Origin: Thioalkalivibrio sp.
GTDB lineage: Bacteria; Pseudomonadota; Gammaproteobacteria; Ectothiorhodospirales; Ectothiorhodospiraceae
DNA length: 7,276 bases
Direction: 5' to 3'
Assembly: GCA_003553165.1 (NCBI GenBank)
Contig: PUOZ01000209.1
Coordinates: 1 to 7,276 of the forward strand
A program made the translations under genes and the position numbers. The notes under the pieces were generated by a model. The model saw nothing but the letters and a program-made list of their open reading frames with translations, was not told where the DNA came from and did not search any database. Positions 1-7,201 of the stretch are shown here, one piece after another. How positions within the stretch are numbered: position 1 is the stretch's first letter; each line of letters begins with the position of its first letter.

Positions 1-1895
<1,895 letters not shown>

Positions 1896-2216
1896 CGGTC
1901 GTGGGGTTCCTGGATCTCCGGAGTGTGAAGGGCATTGATGCCCATTTGCCTATTGTTTCACAGGTGATGCTTCCGGATCGGGGTGAATGCCGTTTCCCGG
2001 GAGAGAAGTTGCCACACAGCGGCTTCTGCACGGGTTCATTGCGGGATTCCGCGGCCTGTGGAACAGAAGATCCTGCCGAGGGCGCCGGCTAACGCTCATG
2101 GCCTCGGAGCGCGGCATCGCGAGCGATGAATGCGCAAGCGCCTGTGGAGTGACGCGGTTTGGCGCCGCTGTGGGGAGTTGGCTCATTCGCGACGCCGAAT
2201 AAGTTGTTCCCGGCAC
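1896..2216. other. Gene-free region upstream of maeB
   Basis: No reading frame here has a recognisable product; the short open frames on both strands are arginine/alanine-rich and look like noise. The region should contain the maeB promoter (minus strand). I see no convincing -35/-10 pair: an AACAAT near 1955 on the minus strand could be a -10 but lacks a good -35. A 14-base palindrome lies at 1930-1943. The stretch from about 2040 to 2216 shows nothing I can name. Confidence 0.5.
1930..1943 (-). promoter_or_regulatory. Candidate operator palindrome 35 bases upstream of maeB
   Basis: GGGCATTGATGCCC is a perfect inverted repeat with 6-base arms and a 2-base centre, 34 bases before the maeB start codon. 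It is flanked by TGTGAA (1924-1929) and TTCACA (1957-1962), which are also inverted relative to each other, but their spacing is far too wide for a CRP site. Placement fits an operator or an mRNA 5' hairpin. No regulator is recognised, and chance is possible in GC-rich DNA. Confidence 0.25.
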
Positions 2217-2242
2217 GTCGGGTTACGCTGCGCTACCCCGAC
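2217..2242. repeat. GTCGGG-type palindromic repeat (REP-like)
   Basis: The 26-base imperfect palindrome starts GTCGGGTTA and ends TACCCCGAC, so 8 of 9 arm positions pair around a GC-rich centre, and it is followed by CTACAGG. From general knowledge, very similar GTCGGGTTACGC...CCGAC elements are scattered between genes of many gammaproteobacteria. It is intergenic and lies directly beside a second, unrelated palindromic repeat family. It may act as a transcript-end hairpin, but no U tract follows on either strand. Confidence 0.6.
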
Positions 2243-2255
2243 CTACAGGACTGTC

Positions 2256-2416
2256 CCCTGTGGGAGGCGAGCCCTCTCGGCGACCTGGCGGCAGAAACCC
2301 TTCGCCCAGAGGCTGGCCTCCCACAGGGCCATGCCCAAGCCGCCCCCCTGTGGGAGGCGAGCCCTCTCGGCGACCTGACGGCAGAAAACCTTCGCCCAGA
2401 GGCTAACCTCCCCCAG
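2256..2416. repeat. Two direct copies (90-base period) of a long palindromic intergenic repeat
   Basis: Copy 1 covers about 2256-2328 and copy 2 about 2346-2416, with exactly 90 bases between equivalent positions and five mismatches over about 70 bases. Each copy is itself an inverted repeat. In copy 1 CCCTGTGGGAGGC (2256-2268) pairs perfectly with GCCTCCCACAGGG (2316-2328), and the inner arms (AGCCCTCTCGGCGA against TTCGCCCAGAGGCT) pair imperfectly. Copy 2 has lost some pairing at its right arm (CCTCCCCCAG). The 17-base spacer between copies contains CATGCCCAAGC. The same core occurs inverted at 7201-7230. This is the architecture of REP/BIME elements. It lies just after the darP stop on that gene's transcript and could serve as a 3' hairpin or rho barrier; that role is inference. 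Confidence 0.85.
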
Positions 2417-2435
2417 AGGCGGCGCCCTGACGGCG

Positions 2436-2966
2436 TTAACCCGACCCGGTATCGTCGCCCGGGACCGTGCCGCTGGTCTGCGCCAGCATGCGGAACAATG
2501 CGCGGCTCGAGCGCGGGGGGTTGCCCTGGGCGGCCTCCTTGCGGGCGTTGCGAATCAATTGGCGCAGTTGCTGGATGTCGCATTCCGGGTGGTGGGCCAG
2601 CCACTCGGTGAGTGCCTGGTCATCGGCCAGCAGTCGGTCCCGCCAGTGCTCCAGCGCGTGAAACGCCGCCTTGGCGCGATCGGACGTGCCGCGGATCTCG
2701 GCCAGCTGCCCGGCAATCGGATCGGCGTCGACATCGCGCATCAGCTTGCCGATGTATTGCATCTGCCGACGCAATGCGCCGTGGCTCTGGATGCGCTGGG
2801 CCTCCAGGACGGCAGCGCGCAGCGTCTCGGGCAGGTCCAGCCGTTTTACACGCTCCTCGGGAAGTCTCACCAGCGCCCGGCCGAGATCCTGCAGCGCGCT
2901 GCTCTCGCGCTTGCGCTGGGACTTGCTGGGGGGCGCCGGGGCGTCGTCGATGTCGTGATCGTCCAT
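2436..2966 (-). CDS. darP: Ribosome maturation/association factor DarP (YjgA, DUF615 family)
   Basis: DarP binds late 50S ribosomal precursors and helps their maturation; it is cytoplasmic and mostly alpha-helical. The 176-residue product is close to the usual 170-185. Family features in order: an acidic N-terminus (MDDHDIDDAP), a charged SKSQRKRE segment at about 14-21, LGRALVRLP near 28-36, the conserved helix containing AQRI (about 56-59) and RRQMQYIGKLMRDVDADPI, then HALEHWRDRLL, and the C-terminal signature QQLRQLIRNARKEAA with NPPRSSRALFRML. The last 11 residues are poorly conserved. There is no clear Shine-Dalgarno before ATG 2966 (only GAGAG about 15 bases upstream), and no alternative start exists in frame immediately above it. 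Its start lies 40 bases after the stop of the hemerythrin-domain gene, suggesting cotranscription and possibly translational coupling. Family assignment is firm. Confidence 0.93.
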   Translation of the reverse strand: MDDHDIDDAPAPPSKSQRKRESSALQDLGRALVRLPEERVKRLDLPETLRAAVLEAQRIQSHGALRRQMQYIGKLMRDVDADPIAGQLAEIRGTSDRAKAAFHALEHWRDRLLADDQALTEWLAHHPECDIQQLRQLIRNARKEAAQGNPPRSSRALFRMLAQTSGTVPGDDTGSG

Positions 2967-3006
2967 GTCGGAGAAGGTGGCTCTCGTGCCGAGGTGCCGG
3001 AGTCGC

Positions 3007-3477
3007 TCAGCTTCCCGGGCCGCGGCCAGGCGGAGTTCCGGGCAGGGGCGTGAAATGCATCACGGCATCGAGTTGCTCGGGCGTGAACAGCGATTCGACC
3101 AGAGGCAGCAGCTCCTCCTCCTCGGCCTCGGTGTGCTTCCTCAGGATGTCGGCAAAGGCCGGCAGGTCCCTTTGCGCGGTCTCGATGCGCATGCTGGTGG
3201 CCATGGTCCGCAAGAGTCCGTGCTCGGTGCCCAGGCGGACGCAGAGGGAAAAATGCTCCCGATGAAACTGCACAATCGGCGCGAAGATCGTCTGCTCTTC
3301 GTGCTGCAGATGCTGTTCCAGTTCTTCCTGGTAGTACTCCCGGACCAGCCTGACACCCTCCGCAAGACTGTCCTCGCCGCCGTCGCTGGCCAGCTCGGAG
3401 ATCCGGTCCGCAAAGGCCATTCCCTCATCGTGCTCGCGTGACAGTTGTTCCATCTGCCTGCAGCGTTCGTTGGGCAT
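3007..3477 (-). CDS. Hemerythrin HHE cation-binding domain protein
   Basis: This is a 156-residue soluble four-helix-bundle protein of the HHE hemerythrin-like family, predicted to hold a non-heme diiron site. Relatives bind O2 or NO, or act in iron or nitrosative-stress handling; the exact role here is unknown. Likely ligands are visible in each helix: His16 (REHDEG), His56 and His59-Glu60 (EQHLQHEE), His86 (TEHGLL), and His115 with Glu119 (RKHTEAEEEEL). The tail from about 144 is Pro/Gly-rich and probably disordered. The frame extends upstream to 3558, but I chose ATG 3477 because GAGGT sits at the right distance before it and the homologous region starts just after it; the upstream 27 residues look non-coding. 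The gene follows the terminator of the cold shock gene, so its promoter must lie within 3478-3583, and it probably leads an operon with darP. Confidence 0.88.
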   Translation of the reverse strand: MPNERCRQMEQLSREHDEGMAFADRISELASDGGEDSLAEGVRLVREYYQEELEQHLQHEEQTIFAPIVQFHREHFSLCVRLGTEHGLLRTMATSMRIETAQRDLPAFADILRKHTEAEEEELLPLVESLFTPEQLDAVMHFTPLPGTPPGRGPGS

Positions 3478-3580
3478 CGTATACCTCGTTGATCGGTGGT
3501 GACTTTCGGCGTGACGATCAGGATGGGAATTCGGGCTCATGAACCCGGCAATGGGCATGGAACCACACGCAAGGGCTGCA

Positions 3581-3610
3581 TAAAAAAGTCCCGCACAGGG
3601 CGGGACTTTT
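3581..3610 (-). terminator. Rho-independent terminator of the cold shock gene
   Basis: AAAAGTCCCGC (3584-3594) pairs perfectly with GCGGGACTTTT (3600-3610) around a 5-base loop. Read on the minus strand, the stem is followed by a run of six T residues, and it starts 33 bases after the csp stop codon. It isolates the csp transcript from the hemerythrin-darP genes below. On the plus strand the stem ends in four T residues, so weak bidirectional function is possible, though no plus-strand gene reads into it. Confidence 0.92.
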
Positions 3611-3643
3611 CACTCCAGGCGTTATGCGCCCGAACCGCCCGGT

Positions 3644-3847
3644 TTACTCGGGCTTGACGTTGGCAGCGCTGGGACCCTTGGGACCCTGCTCGACGTCGAA
3701 GGACACGGTCTGGCCTTCCGCCAGCGACTTGAAGCCGCTGCCCTGGATGGCGCTATGGTGAACAAAGACGTCTTTCGACCCATCGGACGGGGAGATGAAA
3801 CCAAAACCCTTTTCGTCACTGAACCACTTCACTGTACCTGTAGCCAT
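3644..3847 (-). CDS. Cold shock protein, CspA family
   Basis: This small single-stranded nucleic-acid-binding protein acts as an RNA chaperone by melting mRNA structure. Whether this copy is cold-induced, like CspA, or constitutive, like CspC/CspE, cannot be told from the sequence. The 67 residues form one complete cold shock domain: [15 protein letters not shown] at 4-18 contains RNP-1 (KGFGFI), and VFVHHSAI at 27-34 is RNP-2; the C-terminus [13 protein letters not shown] is family-typical. There is no second domain. The start ATG 3847 has AGGT about 8 bases upstream and matches the family N-terminus (MATGTVKWF). The gene is monocistronic: a strong terminator follows, and a long gene-free leader region precedes it. 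Confidence 0.97.
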   Translation of the reverse strand: MATGTVKWFSDEKGFGFISPSDGSKDVFVHHSAIQGSGFKSLAEGQTVSFDVEQGPKGPSAANVKPE

Positions 3848-4041
3848 TTCTTTTACCTGTGCTGTGTAATTGTTGTCGATCGATTGCGAGGAAATACTGA
3901 AGGGCTACCAGGTCGACAAGGGCTGTATGCCCTCATTCCGTAATGCCTGGAACAGACGAAGGATTGGAATCTGCAAGACCATGCCTGAACTGTCGCCTAA
4001 TGCGATATAGCGCCCGATACTGTTACCTCGCCCCCATTATC
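3848..4041 (-). promoter_or_regulatory. Candidate long 5' leader and promoter of the cold shock gene
   Basis: No gene occupies the stretch between csp and mdh. On the minus strand a good -10 (GATAAT, plus-strand positions 4036-4041) would start transcription near 4029 and give a leader of roughly 180 bases. Csp genes such as E. coli cspA are known to have leaders of about 160 bases that act as a temperature-responsive RNA structure. The -35 region (about 4059-4065) matches the consensus poorly. A weaker nearer alternative is TTGTCG-N17-TATTTC on the minus strand around 3890-3920. The leader role is inference from position and family. Confidence 0.3.
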
Positions 4042-4085
4042 AACCGGAATTCACCCAAACTACCAGTTTTTTCTGTGTTTTCCTT

Positions 4086-4113
4086 CGGGGCAGGGTCTGC
4101 CGACCCTCCCCCG
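4086..4113 (-). terminator. Strong hairpin downstream of mdh, possible transcript end
   Basis: CGGGG-C-AGGGTC, loop TGCC, GACCCT-C-CCCCG forms an 11-pair stem with a single internal mismatch. It lies 66 bases beyond the mdh stop codon and before the cold shock promoter region. On the minus strand it is followed by purine-rich sequence with no U tract, so it is not a classical intrinsic terminator. It could protect the mRNA 3' end or assist Rho-dependent termination. The hairpin is clear; its function is inferred. Confidence 0.4.
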
Positions 4114-4179
4114 GACGGGAAATCGAGGCGTTTTCGGGTGCCTGGAGACGGCTTGAAAAGCCCATTGTATGGCGGCCGC

Positions 4180-5136
4180 TCAGAACTGCATCAAGCGTCC
4201 GAGGTCCTCGAATGAGCGGCGCACGTCCTGGGCCGAGGTCTCGAGCAGCGCCTTTTCGTCCGCGTCGAGCTCCAGTTCCAGTATCTGCTTGATTCCGCCC
4301 TTGCCCAGCTTGACCGGCACACCCACGAACAGGTCCTTCAGGCCGTACTGCCCCGTTAGCCACGCGGCGCAGGGGAAGATCCGGTTCTGGTCCAGGGCGA
4401 TCGCTTCCGCCATCTGCGCCGCCGCCGCGCCGGGGGCATACCAGGCGGAGGTGCCCATGATGCCGACGAATTCCCCGCCGCCGAACTTGGTCCGTTCGAT
4501 GATGGCGTCCAGTTTTTCCCTGCTGATCAGCTGCGTGACAGGGATGCCGGCCACGGTCGTGTAACGGGGCAGGGGCACCATCGTGTCGCCGTGGCCACCC
4601 AGGATCTGTGCCTGGATGTCCTTCGGCGAGACCTCGAGTTCTTCGGCCAGGAAGGCGCGGAAGCGGGCCGTGTCCAGGAGACCGGCCATTCCCATGACTC
4701 TCTCCGCCGGCAGGCCGCTGGCCCTGTAGGCGACGTAGGTCATGGCATCGAGGGGGTTCGACACCACGATCAGGATGGTCTTGGGTGAGTAATGGGCCAG
4801 TTTTTCTGCCACCGGCCTGACGATCTCGGCGTTGGTGCTGAGCAGGTCGTCGCGGCTCATCCCCGGCCGGCGCGGCACGCCGGCGGTAATGATGCAGATG
4901 TCGGAATCCCTGGTGGCGGCGTAGTCGGTCGTGCCGTGGACCCGGGTGTCGAAGAGATGGATCGGTGCCGTTTGCCACTGGTCCAGGGCGCGGCCTTTGG
5001 CGGGGTTGAAGGTTCGGTCATCCCGCTTTATTTCGAGATCGATGGCCACGACCTCCTGGGCGAAATCGCGTTGGGCAATGGTCAGTGCCGCGGCGGCACC
5101 GACGTTGCCACCGGCTCCTACGACTGAAATCTTCAT
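4180..5136 (-). CDS. mdh: NAD-dependent malate dehydrogenase, LDH-like (MDH type 3)
   Basis: This enzyme reversibly oxidises malate to oxaloacetate with NAD in the cytoplasmic TCA cycle. The protein has 318 residues. GAGGNVG at 7-13 is the dinucleotide-binding loop, and Asp33 at the end of beta-2 indicates NAD over NADP. The active-site loop VPRRPGMSRDDL (87-98) carries Arg89 and Arg95; Arg at the first of these marks malate rather than lactate specificity. Asn127 (VSNPLD), Asp155/Arg158 (LLDTAR) and catalytic His182 (GGHGDTMVPL) complete the site. Residues 36-46 (IKRDDRTFNPA) before the usual KGRALD look longer than in many LDH-like MDHs. The frame runs up to 5391, but ATG 5136 is the start: GGGGA lies 7 bases upstream and MKISVVGAGG is the family N-terminus. 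It is divergent from srkA and appears monocistronic. Confidence 0.95.
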   Translation of the reverse strand: MKISVVGAGGNVGAAAALTIAQRDFAQEVVAIDLEIKRDDRTFNPAKGRALDQWQTAPIHLFDTRVHGTTDYAATRDSDICIITAGVPRRPGMSRDDLLSTNAEIVRPVAEKLAHYSPKTILIVVSNPLDAMTYVAYRASGLPAERVMGMAGLLDTARFRAFLAEELEVSPKDIQAQILGGHGDTMVPLPRYTTVAGIPVTQLISREKLDAIIERTKFGGGEFVGIMGTSAWYAPGAAAAQMAEAIALDQNRIFPCAAWLTGQYGLKDLFVGVPVKLGKGGIKQILELELDADEKALLETSAQDVRRSFEDLGRLMQF

Positions 5137-5260
5137 GATGTCTTCCCCGTTGAATGGTTCTTGGGCAGCAGGCGTGGTGTCTTTGCGCTGCCGTCTCCGC
5201 GTTCGGACGCGCGAAGAGACGACGACGCAAGGCTGCGCGACTCCTGCCGCGTTGGGGGGT

Positions 5261-5289
5261 AGTGTATGCGTATCACTGGCTGGGGTGAA
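5261..5289 (-). promoter_or_regulatory. Predicted sigma-70 promoter for mdh
   Basis: Read on the minus strand, TTCACC (5284-5289) and TACACT (5261-5266) are separated by exactly 17 bases, each matching 4 of 6 consensus positions. Transcription would start near 5254, giving a leader of about 118 bases ending in the GGGGA ribosome site. The location in the mdh/srkA divergent gap is right. No operator is identified. Confidence 0.4.
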
Positions 5290-5393
5290 TCCGGAGGCGC
5301 GGCTCCGCCCGACCCAGGCCGATACCGTGTTGCCTGTGGGTGGGGCACAGCGGAGCGGGCGGAGTATTTCGCGCAGCAGGGCAGCGCGCAACG

Positions 5394-5405
5394 TAAACTG
5401 TCTGT
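5394..5405 (+). promoter_or_regulatory. Possible -10 element immediately before the srkA start (leaderless mRNA?)
   Basis: TAAACT at 5394-5399 resembles a -10 box (TATAAT, 4 of 6) and ends 6 bases before the srkA ATG, so transcription would begin at or next to the start codon. No purine-rich Shine-Dalgarno precedes the ATG, which is consistent with a leaderless message. No convincing -35 is present 16-18 bases upstream, so this is weak. Confidence 0.2.
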
Positions 5406-6392
5406 ATGAGCGTCCATCCCTATGCCAGCCTGAAGCCGGAAGTCATCCTGGACGCCGTGGAGTCTACCGGGCTGCGTGCCGACGGTCGGCTGCTGGCGCT
5501 CAACAGCTACGAGAACCGCGTCTACCAGGTCGGCATCGAGGACGCGGCGCCGGTGGTCGCGAAGTTCTATCGACCGGGGCGCTGGTCCGAGGCGGCCATC
5601 CGCGAGGAACACGCCTTCGCGCTGGAACTCGCGGCGCAGGAGGTGCCGGTCGTCGCTCCGCTGGCCGATGCCGCGGGGGAAACACTACACCCGCACCAGG
5701 GCTTTTTGTTCGCGCTCTACCCGCGACAGGGTGGCCGTACCCCCGACCTCGAGCAGCGGGAGAACCTCGTGCGCATCGGACGCTTCATCGCGCGCATCCA
5801 TGCCGTCGGCCGCGCCGGTCGCTTCGAGGCTCGTGAGCGCCTGGACGCCGATGAGCTGGGCGAAATCGCGCGCGAAGACGTACTCGCCAGTGAGCGCCTT
5901 CCATTCGAGCTGGAATCGGTCTACGACGACCTCAGTGGGGACGTTCTCGATCGCATCGTGCGCCGTATTGCCGAGGCAGGCGCCGTGCCCCAGATCCGTC
6001 TCCATGGCGATACGCACCCCGGCAATATTCTTTGGACCGAGACCGGCCCTCACTTCGTGGACCTCGATGACGCCTGTACCGGGCCTGCCGTGCAGGATCT
6101 CTGGATGTTTCTGTCCGGCGACGCCGCCGAGATGTCCTCCCAGATGCTGGCGCTGCTGGAGGGGTATGAAACGTTCGTGCGGTTCGATCGGCGCGAGCTG
6201 GCCCTGATCACGCCGCTGCGCACGCTGCGCATCCTGCGCCACGCGGCCTGGCTTGCACGCCGCGCTGACGACCCCGCCTTCGTGCAGGCCTTTCCGGTTT
6301 TCTACACCACGCGATATTGGGAGGACCACATCCTGACCCTGCGCGAACAGGCCGCCGCGTTGGACGAGCCGGCTCTTCATCTCGATCGCTGA
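5406..6392 (+). CDS. srkA: Stress response kinase A (SrkA, YihE/RdoA family)
   Basis: SrkA is a cytoplasmic Ser/Thr protein kinase with a choline/aminoglycoside-kinase fold; in E. coli it counters stress-induced death linked to MazF and envelope stress. The 328-residue length equals that of the E. coli protein. Visible motifs: LNSYENRVYQ at 32-41 (nucleotide loop), the probable ATP-binding Lys53 in VAKFYRPGRW, REEH at 66-69, the QGFLFALYP hinge near 98-106, the catalytic loop HGDTHPGNILW at 200-210 with Asp202 and Asn207, and the metal-binding DLDD with Asp219, followed by GPAVQDLWM. Nothing essential appears missing. The N-terminus YASLKPEVILDAV aligns with family starts, supporting ATG 5406 although it has no Shine-Dalgarno. 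In enterobacteria srkA precedes dsbA; here no dsbA follows and the gene stands alone, divergent from mdh. Confidence 0.95.
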   Translation: MSVHPYASLKPEVILDAVESTGLRADGRLLALNSYENRVYQVGIEDAAPVVAKFYRPGRWSEAAIREEHAFALELAAQEVPVVAPLADAAGETLHPHQGFLFALYPRQGGRTPDLEQRENLVRIGRFIARIHAVGRAGRFEARERLDADELGEIAREDVLASERLPFELESVYDDLSGDVLDRIVRRIAEAGAVPQIRLHGDTHPGNILWTETGPHFVDLDDACTGPAVQDLWMFLSGDAAEMSSQMLALLEGYETFVRFDRRELALITPLRTLRILRHAAWLARRADDPAFVQAFPVFYTTRYWEDHILTLREQAAALDEPALHLDR

Positions 6393-6591
6393 GGGTCCAT
6401 GCGGATCCGGCCGGCGCACCGGGCAGGGTCTCCGTGAGGATGAGGTCGAAGCACGTTTTGAACTCCGCATCGGCATTCCCCGAGGCTTCGGATGCGCTGA
6501 ACGACAGCGGCAGAGTACGTGGCGGCGCAGGGAGCGTAGCCGCTGGCGCACGGGGCGTGCCTGCGGGGATGACGCTCGCGCCTCGCTTCAG

Positions 6592-6703
6592 GTGACCCTG
6601 GTTGGGTACCATGGAGTCTGGGAAGCGGTTGGGCGTCAACCGACTGAGGCGCCACCGGATTCCCGATTCTCGGCGGGCTCCACTGATGCGCGACCAGGGT
6701 CAC
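6592..6703. repeat. Perfect 11-base inverted repeat with 90-base spacer
   Basis: GTGACCCTGGT at 6592-6602 and ACCAGGGTCAC at 6693-6703 are exact reverse complements, with 90 bases between them, all within the gap before the bacteriohemerythrin gene. The enclosed sequence has no convincing gene. It could be the ends of a tiny degenerate element, paired binding sites for a regulator, or a long-range stem. An 11-base match at this distance can also arise by chance. Confidence 0.4.
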
Positions 6704-6721
6704 GCCGGTGGGGCGCTAAGA

Positions 6722-6736
6722 CCGGACATCCGGACA
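6722..6736 (+). promoter_or_regulatory. Tandem CCGGACA motif before the bacteriohemerythrin gene
   Basis: CCGGACA occurs at 6722-6728 and again at 6730-6736; the overlap also forms a palindrome CCGGA-CA-TCCGG (6722-6733). It lies 18 bases before the ATG, just upstream of the GGAG ribosome site, where a repressor site or leader hairpin could act. No known regulator is recognised. Confidence 0.2.
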
Positions 6737-6754
6737 CCTCTCGACGGAGCCGAT

Positions 6755-7183
6755 ATGCCCCTTCAATGGCGTGAGCAGATGAGCGTCAACAACCTGATCA
6801 TCGATCAGGATCACCGGTATCTGCTGTGTCTGATCAACACCGTGGAACTCTCTCTCCGTCACCCCGAGTCTGGGGACCACCTGCGTATCGCATTGGAGCA
6901 GCTGTCGCAATATGCGCGGGAGCATTTCGACCGGGAGGAACGCATCCAGTATGCGATCAAGTATTCGCACTATGTCGAACACAAGCTGGCGCACCAGAGA
7001 CTGATGGAGCGTCTCGTGGTGCTGACAGAGCGGATCCTGACGGAGCGCGACGATGGGACCCTGAGCAGCGATCCGGAAGAACTTACCCAGCTTCTGCGTG
7101 ACTGGTTGCTGGATCACGTCCTGAAAGAAGACATGAAGATGAAACCGCATCTCTCGCTGCATCCGGCCAACCTCCTGGGCTGA
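6755..7183 (+). CDS. Bacteriohemerythrin (diiron O2-binding protein)
   Basis: This is a soluble cytoplasmic four-helix protein that reversibly binds O2 at a mu-oxo diiron centre. Roles described for the family include oxygen storage or delivery, aerotaxis and NO or oxygen sensing. The 142-residue product has all seven canonical ligands at the expected spacings: His20 (DQDH), His57 and Glu61 (HFDRE), His76 and His80 (HKLAH), and His121 with Asp126 (HVLKED). The N-terminus MPLQWREQMSV matches the family start (Trp near residue 5, then xxxSVxxxxxDxxH). I chose ATG 6755 although the frame is open to 6602: GGAG lies 5 bases upstream, and the extra residues are Arg-rich and unlike the family. There is no fused GGDEF, chemoreceptor or other domain. 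A loop at about 98-108 (RDDGTLSSDPE) is slightly extended. It appears monocistronic, followed by palindromic repeats. Confidence 0.93.
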   Translation: MPLQWREQMSVNNLIIDQDHRYLLCLINTVELSLRHPESGDHLRIALEQLSQYAREHFDREERIQYAIKYSHYVEHKLAHQRLMERLVVLTERILTERDDGTLSSDPEELTQLLRDWLLDHVLKEDMKMKPHLSLHPANLLG

Positions 7184-7184
7184 T

Positions 7185-7201
7185 CGAACCGCCGGCGTTC
7201 G
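7185..7201 (+). terminator. Short hairpin after the bacteriohemerythrin gene
   Basis: CGAAC (7185-7189) pairs with GTTCG (7197-7201) around CGCCGGC, 2 bases after the stop codon. No T run follows; the sequence continues directly into the palindromic repeat at 7201. A role in ending the transcript is possible but unproven. Confidence 0.2.

Larger units (their letters stand above)
6393..6754. other. Gene-free region between srkA and the bacteriohemerythrin gene
   Basis: Open frames run through this region on both strands, but their products are Pro/Ala/Arg-rich, have no family I recognise, and overlap as mutual shadows, so I do not call a gene. The region should hold the srkA transcript end and the hemerythrin promoter. 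No U-tract terminator is visible. The inverted repeat at 6592-6703 and the small repeat at 6722-6736 are its only distinct structures. Confidence 0.5.

Noticed and set aside
1924..1962. TGTGAA...TTCACA as a CRP/FNR-like site upstream of maeB
   Set aside because: The half-sites are 27 bases apart; CRP and FNR sites need short central spacers of about 4-6 bases.
2256..2416. A CRISPR array, because of the regularly spaced repeats
   Set aside because: Only two direct units exist, each is itself a long palindrome, and the intervening sequence is the conserved spacer seen again at 7231-7249, not a unique spacer.
3478..3558. An upstream start for the hemerythrin-domain protein at 3558, adding 27 residues
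   Set aside because: The extra residues are unlike the family and have no good ribosome site, whereas ATG 3477 has GAGGT at ideal spacing.
5137..5391. An 85-residue N-terminal extension of Mdh
   Set aside because: The MDH fold starts at MKISVVGAGG with a ribosome site before it, and the extension covers the predicted promoter.
6208..6639. A minus-strand frame of 143 codons covering the gap after srkA, considered as a gene or degraded gene
   Set aside because: The product is Pro/Ala-rich with no family signature, half of it is antisense to srkA, and competing frames on both strands look equally plausible.
6602..6754. An upstream start for the bacteriohemerythrin at 6602, adding 51 residues
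   Set aside because: The extension is Arg-rich, spans the inverted repeat, and the canonical family N-terminus begins exactly at 6755 after GGAG.
6793..6809. Palindrome CCTGATC-ATC-GATCAGG inside the bacteriohemerythrin gene
   Set aside because: It encodes conserved first-helix residues (NLIIDQD) and is probably a by-product of codon choice.
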